DNA of 64,000 nucleotides from Anaerolineales bacterium UBA5797 (GTDB lineage Bacteria > Chloroflexota > Anaerolineae > Anaerolineales > Villigracilaceae). Below are positions 7,573 to 16,615 of the stretch, in pieces. The notes under the pieces were generated by a model. It was not told the DNA's origin. It made no database searches and worked only from the letters and a program-made list of their open reading frames with translations. Numbering within the stretch: the first letter of the stretch is position 1; every line of letters begins with the position of its first letter. The DNA is taken from positions 1-64,000 of the forward strand of contig DIDP01000051.1 in the NCBI GenBank assembly GCA_002418205.1. Direction: 5' to 3'. A program made the translations under genes and the position numbers.

Positions 7573-8931
7573 ATGGACATCGAAGTCGAATACAACAAAG
7601 CCCTTGATTATCTCTATTCTTTCGTTGATTATAGCCTGAAACATTCCTCCGAACTTGCCAAGGCGGAGTTCAATCTGGACCGCATGTTCGCGTTGATGGA
7701 TGCATTGGGAAATCCGCAAAGCCAGTATCCCATCATCCACGTGGCAGGGACGAAGGGCAAAGGTTCGGTCAGCGCGTTGTGTGCCTCCGCATTGATGGCA
7801 GGAGGCTACAAGACCGGCCTATACACATCGCCACACCTCTTGGATTACTGCGAGCGGATTCAAGTCGATGGCGAGCCGATCTCGCATGAGTTCATGGTCG
7901 AACTGGTGGAGGAGATCAAGCCTTTTGTGGCGAAGATTCCCAAGCTGACAACATTCGAAATCACCACCGCACTTGGCTTTTTGGCATTTGCACGAAAAGG
8001 AGTCGACGCCGCCGTCATTGAAGTCGGGCTGGGCGGGCGGTTGGATGCGACAAATGTCGTCGCGCCGAAGGTGTCGGTGATTACTTCGCTGTCTTACGAT
8101 CACATGGCGGTATTGGGAGATACGCTGGCGAAGATCGCGGGGGAGAAGGCAGGGATCATCAAACAAGGCGTACCGGTTGTCTCCTCACCGCAAAAGGACG
8201 AAGCGCTCGAAGTTTTGGAGCGCGTAGCCAAACTGAAGGGTTGTGAGTTTACATTGGTGGGTAAAGATGTAAAGTTCGAAAGGATCGAGTCAACACTGGA
8301 TGGACAATCATTATCCATCGCGCTGAGCGGAGTGACGCTGAAAGCGCCACGAGGTCGAAGCATTCCTATTGAATTACAGATTCCTTTACTTGGCACTCAT
8401 CAAGTCGAAAACGCCGCGACTGCCTATGCCGCCCTCAAGACCAGCGGGATCGGACTCTCCGATGAAGCCATCCAAAAAGGATTTTCTCAGGTAAAATGGC
8501 GTGCCCGCTTTGAAGTTGTGCGACGCGATCCACCCGTGATCTTTGACTCGGCGCATAATCAGGATTCGTTCGTCAAGTTGCGGCAGACGTTCGATGAATA
8601 TTTCCCCGGCAGGCAGGTCTATCTCATCTTTGGCGCGTCGGAGGATAAGAACATCCCGGGTATGTTCGCGGAGATGAAACCGAAGATCAGGAAGCTCATC
8701 ATCACACGCGCCGACCATCCGCGGGCGTTGTCGGTGGAGCAGATTATCGAGTTGGCGAAGCAGGCTGAGGTCCCGTATGAGGCGGCGAGTCCGGTCGAGT
8801 CCGCATTGGCGCGGGCGTTGGATAACTCGGCAAAAGATGGTAGCATTGTCCTGTCCGCTGGCAGTATGTTCGTCACAGCCGAAGTGATGCGGGCATGGAA
8901 TAAACTAAATACGTCATTGCGAGGGCATTAA
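7573..8931 (+). CDS. folC: folylpolyglutamate / dihydrofolate synthase
   Basis: 452 residues from ATG 7573; the upstream in-frame start at 7531 lies in low-complexity sequence shared with the divergent promoter region. The P-loop is HVAGTKGKGSVSA, followed by TSPHL and the Mur-ligase-like centre and C-terminal domain (FDSAHNQDS). It adds glutamate to folates in the cytoplasm. The last codons (Ser-Leu-Arg-Gly-His) are supplied by a palindromic repeat that begins at 8912, so the true ancestral C-terminus has probably been replaced. Confidence 0.93.
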   Translation: MDIEVEYNKALDYLYSFVDYSLKHSSELAKAEFNLDRMFALMDALGNPQSQYPIIHVAGTKGKGSVSALCASALMAGGYKTGLYTSPHLLDYCERIQVDGEPISHEFMVELVEEIKPFVAKIPKLTTFEITTALGFLAFARKGVDAAVIEVGLGGRLDATNVVAPKVSVITSLSYDHMAVLGDTLAKIAGEKAGIIKQGVPVVSSPQKDEALEVLERVAKLKGCEFTLVGKDVKFERIESTLDGQSLSIALSGVTLKAPRGRSIPIELQIPLLGTHQVENAATAYAALKTSGIGLSDEAIQKGFSQVKWRARFEVVRRDPPVIFDSAHNQDSFVKLRQTFDEYFPGRQVYLIFGASEDKNIPGMFAEMKPKIRKLIITRADHPRALSVEQIIELAKQAEVPYEAASPVESALARALDNSAKDGSIVLSAGSMFVTAEVMRAWNKLNTSLRGH

Positions 8932-8996
8932 CCCGAAGCAATCTCCAACGTCGCAGAGGAGATTGCTTCGCTCGTTGTGGTCGCCCGCAATGACAG
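8912..8996. repeat. palindromic (REP-like) interspersed repeat
   Basis: Nested inverted repeat: the outer arms are GTCATTGCG (8913-8921) and CGCAATGAC (8986-8994), the inner arms CGAAGCAATCTCC (8934-8946) and GGAGATTGCTTCG (8958-8970). Similar TCATTGCGAG...GAAGCAATC elements are known as interspersed repeats in Chloroflexota and other bacteria. It covers the folC stop and ends 7 bases before the lon start. Confidence 0.8.
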
Positions 8997-9003
8997 AGGA
9001 ACT

Positions 9004-11484
9004 ATGAGTCACCCTAAAGAATGGAACGAAGAAGAAGATAATTTCGATCTAACCCTCTCGCAGCGTACGGAGGAGTTGTATCGTATTCCCAACCGCGAGC
9101 CGGATGCCGATGGCATCATTGAAGCCGCGGTGCTGCCGCTGCGCGACTTGATCATTTTCCCGCACATGGTCTCGCCGATCTTTATCGGGCGCGAAGGGTC
9201 ATTGCTGGCGGTCGAGCAATCACAGCGCAAGGAACAGACGGTCATCGGCCTGACGCAAAAGGAACCTGACAAGGATAACCCTGGCGTGGATGATTTTCTG
9301 CCCATCGGTGTGGAGATGGCGGTGGGGCGCCTGCTTTCCATGCCGGACGGCTCGCACTCCTCGCTCGTGCAGGGACGCCGCCGTGTGGAGGTGGTGGAAT
9401 TTGTCCGCAACGCGCCCTTCCTGATCGTGCGAGCCCGCGTCATCGCGGAACCGCAAACTGCCGACCGTCAAACGCAGGCGCTCATGCGCTCAGCCCTTGA
9501 CCTGTTCGATCGTTGCGTACAACTCGACCGCACGATCCCCGAAGAAGCACACTTGTTTGCGATGAACATTTCCGAGCCGGGCTGGCTGGCAGATATGATC
9601 GCCACATCGCTGGCGTTGAACTATGAAGCCAAGCAGAGCCTGTTGATGCTGCTCGATGTGCGCGGACGTTTGCAGGCGTTGAACAAGATCCTTGCGCAGG
9701 AAGTGGATGTGCTCGAACTGGAGGATGAGATTCACTCCCGCGTGCAGAACGAAGTGGATAAGAGTCAGCGAGAGTTCTACTTGCGCGAACAGATGCGTCA
9801 GATCCAGAACGAGTTGGGCGAAGGCGATATCTTCACGCGCGATGCCGCTGAATTGAAGCGAAAGATCGAAGCCGTGAGTCTGCCCGATGAACCAAAGTTG
9901 GTGGCGCTTAGGGAGCTGGAACGCCTCAACCAGATGCCGCCCATGGCTCCGGAAGTTGGCATCATCCGTACCTACATCGATTGGATTGTCGAATTGCCGT
10001 GGTCCAATTCCACGCCGGATAATCTCGATGTGAAGAACGCGGCGAAGATCCTTGAACGCGATCATTACGGCTTGAAAAAACCGAAGGAACGAATCCTTGA
10101 ATACATTGCAGTGCGTTCCCTGAAACCGAAGAAGGAACGCCAGCCGATCCTGTGCTTTGTGGGTCCTCCCGGCGTTGGCAAGACTTCGCTGGGGCGTTCG
10201 ATTGCCGAGGCGCTGGGACGCAAGTTCGTGCGCGTGTCGCTGGGCGGTGTGCGTGACGAAGCCGAGATCCGCGGACATCGTCGTACGTACATCGGCGCGC
10301 TGCCCGGCCGCATCATCCAGACCATGAAGCGCGCCGGCACGTCCAATCCGCTGTTCATGCTGGATGAGATCGATAAGTTGTATTCCGACTTCCGCGGCGA
10401 TCCTGCCTCCGCAATGCTGGAGGTGCTCGACCCTGAGCAGAATAACGCCTTCAGCGATCATTATCTTGAATTGCCCTTTGATCTTTCCAAGGTCATGTTC
10501 GTGACGACCGCAAATTCGCTGGGCAGCATCCCGCCCGCGCTGCTCGATAGAATGGAAGTGATCGAGTTCCCCGGTTATATCGAGGAGGAAAAGCTGGAGA
10601 TCGCGAACCGTTATTTGGTCCCGCGTCAGATCGAAGAAAATGGATTGGACGAGGTCAGCCCCAAATTCGAGCCCGACGCGATACGGCGCATCATCCGCGA
10701 ATATACCTACGAGGCGGGTGTCCGCAATCTGGAGCGCGAGATCGGGCGCGTCTGCCGCAAGGTCGCGCGATTGAAGGCGGAGGGGAAGAAATATCCCACC
10801 ACGATCACAGCCGACTCCATCGAGAAATTTTTGGGTCCGCAGCAGATCTTCCAGCCGGAGGCCGAGCGCTCGGACGAGGTCGGTGTGGTGACCAGCCTCG
10901 CATGGACGGAGAACGGCGGCGAGATCATGCCGGTGGAGGTCGCGGTTCTGGAGGGCAAGGGCGGTTTGCAGATGACCGGGCAGATGGGCGATGTGATGCA
11001 GGAATCCGGGCAGGCGGCATTGACCTATATCAAGTCGCGCGCCGCGCAATTGAACATCGACATGGAAGTGTTCGAGCGCATGGACATCCACGTCCACATG
11101 CCGGAAGGCGGCATACCGAAGGATGGTCCGTCTGCGGGCATCACAATGGCGACCGCCATCGTCTCTGCGTTGACGGGGCGTCCCGTATACAAACATGTCG
11201 GCATGACCGGCGAGATCACCCTGCGCGGACGCGTGCTCCCGATCGGCGGCGTGCGTGAGAAGGTTCTGGCTGCGCATCGCGCCGGACTGAAAACTGTTCT
11301 GTTGCCCGAAAAGAACATCAAAGACCTGGTGGACCTTCCCAAAGCCGCAAAGACCGAATTGAAGATCATCCCGGTCAAACACATGGACGATGTATTGAAG
11401 ATCGCGTTATCTTCCGAAGTGGTGATCGAGCCACCCAAGCCGAAGAAACAAAGACCCGAGGAACAGAACGAAGAAGAGCAATGA
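9004..11484 (+). CDS. lon: ATP-dependent protease Lon
   Basis: 826 residues from ATG 9004 with AGAGGA upstream; the in-frame GTG at 8977 lies inside the repeat and is unlikely. Order: N-terminal substrate domain beginning at about residue 40 (VLPLRDLIIFPHM), coiled region, AAA+ module with Walker A GPPGVGKTS (about 386) and Walker B FMLDEIDKL, then the protease domain with catalytic Ser in PKDGPSAGITMA (about 708) and Lys in GGVREKVLAAHRAG (about 752). It degrades misfolded and regulatory proteins in the cytoplasm. The ribosome site is formed at the edge of the repeat, so the repeat makes up its leader. The C-terminal tail is Lys/Glu rich. Confidence 0.97.
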   Translation: MSHPKEWNEEEDNFDLTLSQRTEELYRIPNREPDADGIIEAAVLPLRDLIIFPHMVSPIFIGREGSLLAVEQSQRKEQTVIGLTQKEPDKDNPGVDDFLPIGVEMAVGRLLSMPDGSHSSLVQGRRRVEVVEFVRNAPFLIVRARVIAEPQTADRQTQALMRSALDLFDRCVQLDRTIPEEAHLFAMNISEPGWLADMIATSLALNYEAKQSLLMLLDVRGRLQALNKILAQEVDVLELEDEIHSRVQNEVDKSQREFYLREQMRQIQNELGEGDIFTRDAAELKRKIEAVSLPDEPKLVALRELERLNQMPPMAPEVGIIRTYIDWIVELPWSNSTPDNLDVKNAAKILERDHYGLKKPKERILEYIAVRSLKPKKERQPILCFVGPPGVGKTSLGRSIAEALGRKFVRVSLGGVRDEAEIRGHRRTYIGALPGRIIQTMKRAGTSNPLFMLDEIDKLYSDFRGDPASAMLEVLDPEQNNAFSDHYLELPFDLSKVMFVTTANSLGSIPPALLDRMEVIEFPGYIEEEKLEIANRYLVPRQIEENGLDEVSPKFEPDAIRRIIREYTYEAGVRNLEREIGRVCRKVARLKAEGKKYPTTITADSIEKFLGPQQIFQPEAERSDEVGVVTSLAWTENGGEIMPVEVAVLEGKGGLQMTGQMGDVMQESGQAALTYIKSRAAQLNIDMEVFERMDIHVHMPEGGIPKDGPSAGITMATAIVSALTGRPVYKHVGMTGEITLRGRVLPIGGVREKVLAAHRAGLKTVLLPEKNIKDLVDLPKAAKTELKIIPVKHMDDVLKIALSSEVVIEPPKPKKQRPEEQNEEEQ

Positions 11485-11554
11485 TCCGGTTGCATGTCGA
11501 AGGGCAAAGGTTTCGGATTTCGACCTTCAACATTGAACCTTCAACCGAGGGCTC

Positions 11555-12370
11555 ATGGCAGTAGATCTGAAAAACAAGGTTGTTCTTATCACAGGCGCCT
11601 CCTCCGGGTTTGGGGAGGATGCTGCACGTGTTTTTGCCGAGGAAGGCTGCCGGGTTGTGCTGGTCGCGCGCCGGCTGGACCGGTTGCAGGAACTCGCGGC
11701 GGAGATCCAGAACGGAGGCGGCGAGGCGCTCGCCGTCCCGGCAGATGTGAGTCAACTTGCCGAGATCAATGTGATGGTGCAGACGGCGCTGGATTTCTAC
11801 GGCAGGATCGACATCCTCTTCAACAACGCCGGGTTTGGCGGCATCGATTGGTTCGAGAATTTCAACCCCGAACGTCACATCGAAACTCTCATCCAGGTCA
11901 ATCTGACCGGCGCCATGCTGGTCACACACGCGGTGCTCCCACACATGCTCAAACGCGGTGAAGGCCACATCATCAACATGGTTTCTGTGGGAGGCTTGAT
12001 CGCCTCGCCGCTGATCACCACGTATTCTGCCAGCAAACACGGCTTGCGCGCCTTCACCGATGCGCTTCGGCGCGAAGTGGGACCGTTTGGCATTCGGGTG
12101 AGCGGCATCTATCCGGGTCCGGCGGCGACCGAGTTTGGCAGGAAACTTGAGCGCACACATTCACGCGAACGTGTCAAAAAACTCAGATACCCTCACCTCA
12201 CATCCGAATACGTTGCCCGCCGCGTGGTGGGCGTCGCGAAACGTCCGCGCCGCAGCCTGGTCATTCCGTGGTGGTTCCGCATCATCACCGGATTCGATAC
12301 CCTCTTCCCCGTGGTTGTGGATTGGATCCTATACCTTTTCTCGAAAAGCAATCATCGTTTGGAATCATGA
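11555..12370 (+). CDS. short-chain dehydrogenase/reductase
   Basis: 271 residues. Classical SDR signs: NAD(P) motif TGASSGFG (about 14-21), Arg/Arg after strand 2 (VARRLDR) favouring NADP, NNAG (about 90), catalytic Ser in SVGG and YSASKHG with the Tyr-x-x-x-Lys pair (about 155-159). A C-terminal hydrophobic stretch (about 240-265) may lie on the membrane. The substrate is unknown; this subgroup often acts on lipid or acyl substrates. It is preceded by lon with a 70-base gap. Confidence 0.9.
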   Translation: MAVDLKNKVVLITGASSGFGEDAARVFAEEGCRVVLVARRLDRLQELAAEIQNGGGEALAVPADVSQLAEINVMVQTALDFYGRIDILFNNAGFGGIDWFENFNPERHIETLIQVNLTGAMLVTHAVLPHMLKRGEGHIINMVSVGGLIASPLITTYSASKHGLRAFTDALRREVGPFGIRVSGIYPGPAATEFGRKLERTHSRERVKKLRYPHLTSEYVARRVVGVAKRPRRSLVIPWWFRIITGFDTLFPVVVDWILYLFSKSNHRLES

Positions 12371-12381
12371 TGCGGCCTGTT

Positions 12382-12442
12382 ATTTCGACGCGCGGAGCGA
12401 GGAGAAATCTTCGCTGTACGCAGGACAAGACTTGACATGACA
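12382..12442. repeat. possible degenerate palindromic repeat
   Basis: The SDR-M24 gap contains TTATTTCGACGCGCGGAGCG followed by AGGAGAAATCT and later TGACA. Its composition recalls the interspersed palindromes of this phylum, and partial arms (ATTTC and GAAAT) can be seen. Only one copy is in the window, so it cannot be confirmed here. Confidence 0.35.
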
Positions 12443-12473
12443 GGGCTGCAAAAACTACCAATGGAGACTCCCC

Positions 12474-13580
12474 ATGACCCATCCCCGCTTCGACAAACTC
12501 AACGCCTCACTTCTGACATCCGAACTTGATTCGGTTATCCTGAATCCGGGTCCCACACTGACGTATCTGACCGGCTTGCGATTCCATTTGATGGAACGAC
12601 CGGTCGTCCTGCTTTTCGCCAGGGACCAGGATCCCGCCATTGTGCTGCCCGAACTGGAATTGCAGAAGGTTGCCTCACTGCCGTATAAATTACAGGTGTT
12701 TGCCTATCCGGAGAATCCGTCAGAGTGGGAGAATGCCTTTCGCAAGGCTGTGCAGGCGCTCGGTCTGGATGGGAAGCGGATCGGCGTCGAGCCGCGCCAA
12801 CTGCGTCTGCTGGAATTCCATTACGTGAAATCCGGCGCGCCCGAAGCGGAATTCCCCGATGCGAGCGACGTGTTGTCCGCGCTGCGGTTGAGGAAGGATG
12901 CTGCCGAAGTCGAAGCGATGCGTAAGGCGGTGAAGGTCGCGCAAGCCGCCCTCGAAGCGACTCTGCCGTCCATCAAGATCGGCATGACCGAAAAGGAGTT
13001 GTCGTCCGAGCTGGTGACACAACTGCTCAAGCATGGTTCCGAGCCTGAAATGCCTTTCAGTCCCATCGTCTCTGGCGGACCGAATTCCGCCAACCCCCAC
13101 GCCTCGCCGACCGAACGGAAATTACAGGCGGGCGATCTGCTCGTTGTGGATTGGGGCGCGACGTACGATGGCTATATCTCCGATCTGACGCGCACATTCG
13201 CAGTGGGCGAGGTGGATGAGGAATATCGGAAGATCCACAAGATCGTGCAGGAGTCAAATGCCGCGGGTCGCATGGCTGCGAAACCCGGTGTCCCGTGCGC
13301 GGATGTGGACAAAGCTGCGCGGGAGGTGATCGAAAAGTCGGGCTACGGAAAATACTTTACACATCGCACCGGTCACGGCATCGGCATGGAGGGTCACGAG
13401 GAACCGTACATGCGCGGCGACAACATGCAATTGCTCGAACCCGGCATGGCGTTCACGGTCGAACCGGGGATCTATCTACCGGAACGCAACGGCGTGCGCA
13501 TCGAAGATAATGTGGTGATCACAAAAGGTGGTGCGGAGGTTTTGTCCGATATGCCGCGCGAGATCAGGGTGGTGGGGTAG
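12474..13580 (+). CDS. M24-family Xaa-Pro peptidase
   Basis: 368 residues. A creatinase-like N-terminal domain (about 1-130) is followed by the pita-bread catalytic domain. Metal ligands are seen in VVDWGATYDGYISDLTRTF (two Asp), HRTGHGIGMEGHEEP (His), FTVEPGIY (Glu) and GVRIEDNVVIT (Glu). The family removes residues before proline or cleaves Xaa-Pro dipeptides, using two metal ions in the cytoplasm. It overlaps the start of the next gene by one base (TAGTG). Confidence 0.93.
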   Translation: MTHPRFDKLNASLLTSELDSVILNPGPTLTYLTGLRFHLMERPVVLLFARDQDPAIVLPELELQKVASLPYKLQVFAYPENPSEWENAFRKAVQALGLDGKRIGVEPRQLRLLEFHYVKSGAPEAEFPDASDVLSALRLRKDAAEVEAMRKAVKVAQAALEATLPSIKIGMTEKELSSELVTQLLKHGSEPEMPFSPIVSGGPNSANPHASPTERKLQAGDLLVVDWGATYDGYISDLTRTFAVGEVDEEYRKIHKIVQESNAAGRMAAKPGVPCADVDKAAREVIEKSGYGKYFTHRTGHGIGMEGHEEPYMRGDNMQLLEPGMAFTVEPGIYLPERNGVRIEDNVVITKGGAEVLSDMPREIRVVG

Positions 13581-14848
13581 TGGTGTCGGAGTTCATCCGC
13601 GAGAACAGGGGGAAGTCCCTGCTGATCGCAGGGATTGTTCTCATGTGGCTTGTCTTGTGGGCGTTGTTCGCCGGGTATGGGTATTCAGAGACCTGGGAGT
13701 TGTGGGGTGTTGGAGCCCATCCTCCCATCTTTCGCGATTTTCAGTTGATCCCCGGCAGCGCGGAATCCTTCCGCCACGGGTTTGAGCCGACGATTGAAAA
13801 CCCATACGATCCCGGTCAACGCATCTTTAACTATCCCGCGTTCTGGAGGCTGTTCTTTTATACCGGCATTACAACAGACGACACAGTCTGGATCGTCGTT
13901 ATCATGTTTGTTCTGTACTTTGCCGGTGTGATTTTGTTCCCGCAAAAGCTCACGATCCCGGGCGCGCTGCTGATGCTTTTGGTGGTCTTTTCCCCGGCAT
14001 CCATGCTTTTATACGAAAGAGGCAATGCAGACCTGTTTGTATTTTTCATCTGCGCCATGATCGTCCTTGCAAGCAGGTATTCGGCGAACCTTGCAGCGGC
14101 ACTGATCGTCTTTGGCGCGATCGTAAAGATGTTTCCGCTATTCGGCATCACAACAGTATTGAAGGAATCGAAACAAAGATTTTACCGGCTCGCGATTGTC
14201 AGCATCCTGTTTATGCTGGTGTATGGGGTCCTGACGTTCCGCAGTCAGAGCGCGGCGTGGAATACGACCATGCGAGGGGATGGGGCATCCTACGGCTCAT
14301 TCGTTCTCTTTACCAGGCTGGGCGATTATCTGAAGGAAATTTCGCCCTTATCCCTGTCTGATGGGCAATGGCAGGTTTTGTTCGAAGGATTGGCTTTAAT
14401 CCTGGTATTGATCGCCGGGATCATTGCTGTCCGCGAAGCCAATCCGCTGGAGGGCTTGTATGCTGGGAACCTGGCAGCTTTTCGCATGGGCGCTTCCGTT
14501 TACGTTGGTACGTTCCTGCTTGGAAACAATTGGGATTACCGGCTCGCATTTCTGGCGTTCGTCATTCCTCAACTGTCCGAGTGGCTTTTTATTAGAGACA
14601 AAAAATTTCGGTGGATCACCATTGGGGTGGTGCTCGTGACTCTGCTTACTGCCTGGGGCTTCCTCGTGCAGTTCGATCTGCCGTTCATCCCGCTGAAAGA
14701 CCCGGTCAACAGGATATTTGTTGTGGACGAGTTCATCAACTGGCTGTTGGTCCCGGGCTTTACCTACCTGTTGGTCGCGTCGTTCCCGGACTGGTTGAGG
14801 ATCGATCTGAAAAAATGGTTTGGCGCCAACAGGAACAGATCCGCATGA
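13580..14848 (+). CDS. multi-pass membrane protein, GT87/DUF2029-like
   Basis: 422 residues with about ten hydrophobic helices. A GTG start at 13580 or 13583 overlaps the upstream stop. An acidic pattern between the first two helices and the repeated Arg/Tyr-rich loops (LLYERGNADLF) fit polyprenol-phosphate-sugar-dependent membrane glycosyltransferases of the DUF2029/GT87 type. Family assignment is from overall appearance, not from a decisive motif. It overlaps the next gene by ATGA. Confidence 0.6.
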   Translation: MVSEFIRENRGKSLLIAGIVLMWLVLWALFAGYGYSETWELWGVGAHPPIFRDFQLIPGSAESFRHGFEPTIENPYDPGQRIFNYPAFWRLFFYTGITTDDTVWIVVIMFVLYFAGVILFPQKLTIPGALLMLLVVFSPASMLLYERGNADLFVFFICAMIVLASRYSANLAAALIVFGAIVKMFPLFGITTVLKESKQRFYRLAIVSILFMLVYGVLTFRSQSAAWNTTMRGDGASYGSFVLFTRLGDYLKEISPLSLSDGQWQVLFEGLALILVLIAGIIAVREANPLEGLYAGNLAAFRMGASVYVGTFLLGNNWDYRLAFLAFVIPQLSEWLFIRDKKFRWITIGVVLVTLLTAWGFLVQFDLPFIPLKDPVNRIFVVDEFINWLLVPGFTYLLVASFPDWLRIDLKKWFGANRNRSA

Positions 14849-15315
14849 ACGCAAGAATTCGCCCCGTTGATCCTGATGAGGCGGATGCACCTTCACAAAT
14901 TGCTTTCTCTGCAAAAGGGCATTGGAACTACCCGGAACATTGGCTGGAAATCTGGAGACCGCAACTGACCTTTACCCCCGATTATTTCGAGGAGAACGAG
15001 AGCTGGGCTGCTGAAGCCGATGGTGCCCCGGTTGGGTTTTATACGATTCAGAACAGGAATGGGAACGCCTGGATCGAAAACCTGTGGGTACTCCCCGGAT
15101 ACATTGGACGGGGCGTGGGCAGACGGCTGTTCCTCCATGCACTGTCCCGCTCGCGCCAAAAGGGATATCTGATCCTCCAGCTCGAAGCGGATCCGAACGC
15201 CCTCGGTTTTTATGAGAGAATGGGGATGCGCAAGATCGGTGAACGAAGATCGGAGGTCGAAGGTCAGCCAAGAATTTTGCCTGTGATGGAAATTGAATTG
15301 CGCGAACTTGCATAA
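14845..15315 (+). CDS. GNAT N-acetyltransferase
   Basis: 156 residues from ATG 14845, which overlaps the upstream stop as ATGA. The acetyl-CoA site VLPGYIGRGVGRRLF (motif A, R-x-x-G-x-G) lies at about residues 86-100, preceded by IENLWV and followed by ADPNALGFYERMGM, the usual GNAT motif B. The substrate is unknown. Confidence 0.88.
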   Translation: MNARIRPVDPDEADAPSQIAFSAKGHWNYPEHWLEIWRPQLTFTPDYFEENESWAAEADGAPVGFYTIQNRNGNAWIENLWVLPGYIGRGVGRRLFLHALSRSRQKGYLILQLEADPNALGFYERMGMRKIGERRSEVEGQPRILPVMEIELRELA

Positions 15316-15336
15316 ATCGTTCGGCTGGCGTACAAT
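15309..15336 (+). promoter_or_regulatory. promoter of the phd-vapC pair
   Basis: TTGCAT (15309-15314), 16-base spacer, TACAAT (15331-15336). The start site would fall in the palindrome beginning at 15341. Confidence 0.6.
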
Positions 15337-15340
15337 GAGA

Positions 15341-15361
15341 TTAGCCATTTTAAATGGCTAA
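15341..15361. promoter_or_regulatory. palindromic operator of the toxin-antitoxin pair
   Basis: Perfect inverted repeat TTAGCCATTT-T-AAATGGCTAA directly downstream of the -10 box and just before the AGGAG of the antitoxin gene. Phd/YefM antitoxins bind such palindromes to autoregulate, so the site probably binds the antitoxin or its complex. Confidence 0.8.
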
Positions 15362-15372
15362 CAGGAGAAAAT

Positions 15373-15660
15373 ATGCCGATCAAATATCTGCCTGCCACGG
15401 AGGTCAAGAACCGCTTTGGACGTGTCTTACGCGAGGTCGTTAAATCGGGTGGGCCCATCTACATCGAACGCGACGGAAAATCTGTTGCCGTCATACTCAG
15501 TGTGCGCGAATATGAACGAACCCGGCGCGTGAAGTTGTCACCTAAAAAGGCTGAGTTAACACGCAGTGTGTTTGGCCTGTGGGCAGACCGCGCAGACATC
15601 ACCGACAATTGGCTGAACGAAGGGCGCTCCAGGTGGGAGAGCGATTGGAAGAATGGCTGA
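15373..15660 (+). CDS. Phd/YefM-family antitoxin
   Basis: 95 residues with AGGAG upstream of ATG 15373. The N-terminal DNA-binding fold shows KYLPATEVKNRFGRVLREV and VILSVREYER, typical of Phd/YefM. The C-terminal tail is rich in Trp, Asp and Arg and should wrap the toxin. It overlaps the toxin gene by 8 bases and carries its own promoter and palindrome upstream. Confidence 0.88.
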   Translation: MPIKYLPATEVKNRFGRVLREVVKSGGPIYIERDGKSVAVILSVREYERTRRVKLSPKKAELTRSVFGLWADRADITDNWLNEGRSRWESDWKNG

Positions 15661-16051
15661 CCAGTCCGAATTGCTGTTCGATACGAACGCGCTGATCGAC
15701 ATCTATCGTGGAAGGAATGCGATCAAGCCATACTTTGACTCGATCCTGGATGAAACATTGTTGCCGTATGTCTCTGTGATTACGGAGGCAGAATTATGGC
15801 GCGGATTGCGCGCGGATGAAACCGGGAGACACGAACTGATGATGGAACGGTTTATATCTCTGCCGATCGATTCAGATGCCGCCCGGCTGGCTGGTTCATG
15901 GATGCAAAAATATTCCTCGTCGGGTCTTGGCTGGATGGATGCCCTGATCTCTGCGACTGGCAAGGTTGCCGGATTGACAGTACTGACCCGCGATAAAAGG
16001 CTTACAGCCGTTCTATCCTCCGAATTGAAATTTGAAGGGTATTCCCTATGA
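15653..16051 (+). CDS. PIN-domain toxin (VapC-like)
   Basis: 132 residues. The PIN catalytic acids are visible: Asp10 in LLFDTNALID, Glu45 in ITEAELW, Asp96 in GWMDALISAT and Asp114 in TRDKRL. VapC-type PIN domains are Mg-dependent endoribonucleases that cut tRNA or rRNA. Here it is paired with a Phd/YefM-type antitoxin. The stop overlaps the start of tag (ATGA), so tag may be expressed with the module. Confidence 0.9.
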   Translation: MADQSELLFDTNALIDIYRGRNAIKPYFDSILDETLLPYVSVITEAELWRGLRADETGRHELMMERFISLPIDSDAARLAGSWMQKYSSSGLGWMDALISATGKVAGLTVLTRDKRLTAVLSSELKFEGYSL

Positions 16052-16599
16052 CCACCTACTGCGACTACTGCAATTCCCATCCTGAAGACAACTACAATAA
16101 AGAGTATCACGATACCCAGTACGGATTTCCTCTCAACGACGATAATCTGCTCTTCGAGCGTCTCATCCTCGAGATCAACCAGGCGGGACTTTCATGGATC
16201 ACCATCCTGAAAAAGGCGGATAATTTCCGCGAGGCTTATCGCGGCTTTGATATTGCCAAAGTGGCGAAGTTCACCGAAAAAGACCGCGCCCGTCTGCTTG
16301 CTGATGCGGGGATCATCCGTAATCGCTTGAAAGTGAACGCGGCAATCGTCAATGCGCAGAGGATTTTGGAATTGCGGAAGGAATATGGTTCCTTCAAAGG
16401 CTGGCTGGACGCGCACCATCCGCTGACAAAAGAAGAATGGACGAAACTGTTCAGGAAGACATTCGTCTTCACAGGCGGCGAGATCGTGAACGAGTTCCTG
16501 TTATCCACGGGGTATTTGCCGGGAGCGCACGACAAGGATTGTCCTGTTTATAAGAAAGTTGCATCGTTGCGCCCCGCGTGGATGAAAAGCAGGCAATAG
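16048..16599 (+). CDS. tag: DNA-3-methyladenine glycosylase I
   Basis: 183 residues. Zinc ligands fit E. coli Tag: Cys5, His21, then His161 and Cys165 in GAHDKDC with the same His-x3-Cys spacing. The catalytic/recognition region LEINQAGLSWITILKK (Glu at about 42) and DAGIIRNRLKVNA are conserved. It removes 3-methyladenine from alkylated DNA. It is translationally coupled to the toxin gene by ATGA overlap, an unusual neighbour. Confidence 0.95.
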   Translation: MTTYCDYCNSHPEDNYNKEYHDTQYGFPLNDDNLLFERLILEINQAGLSWITILKKADNFREAYRGFDIAKVAKFTEKDRARLLADAGIIRNRLKVNAAIVNAQRILELRKEYGSFKGWLDAHHPLTKEEWTKLFRKTFVFTGGEIVNEFLLSTGYLPGAHDKDCPVYKKVASLRPAWMKSRQ

Positions 16600-16615
16600 A
16601 CTTATAATTCATGAC

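Noticed and set aside
9490..11382. 630-codon open frame antisense to lon
   Set aside because: It mirrors lon, lacks a ribosome site and recognisable domains, and is expected from codon bias in GC-rich coding DNA.
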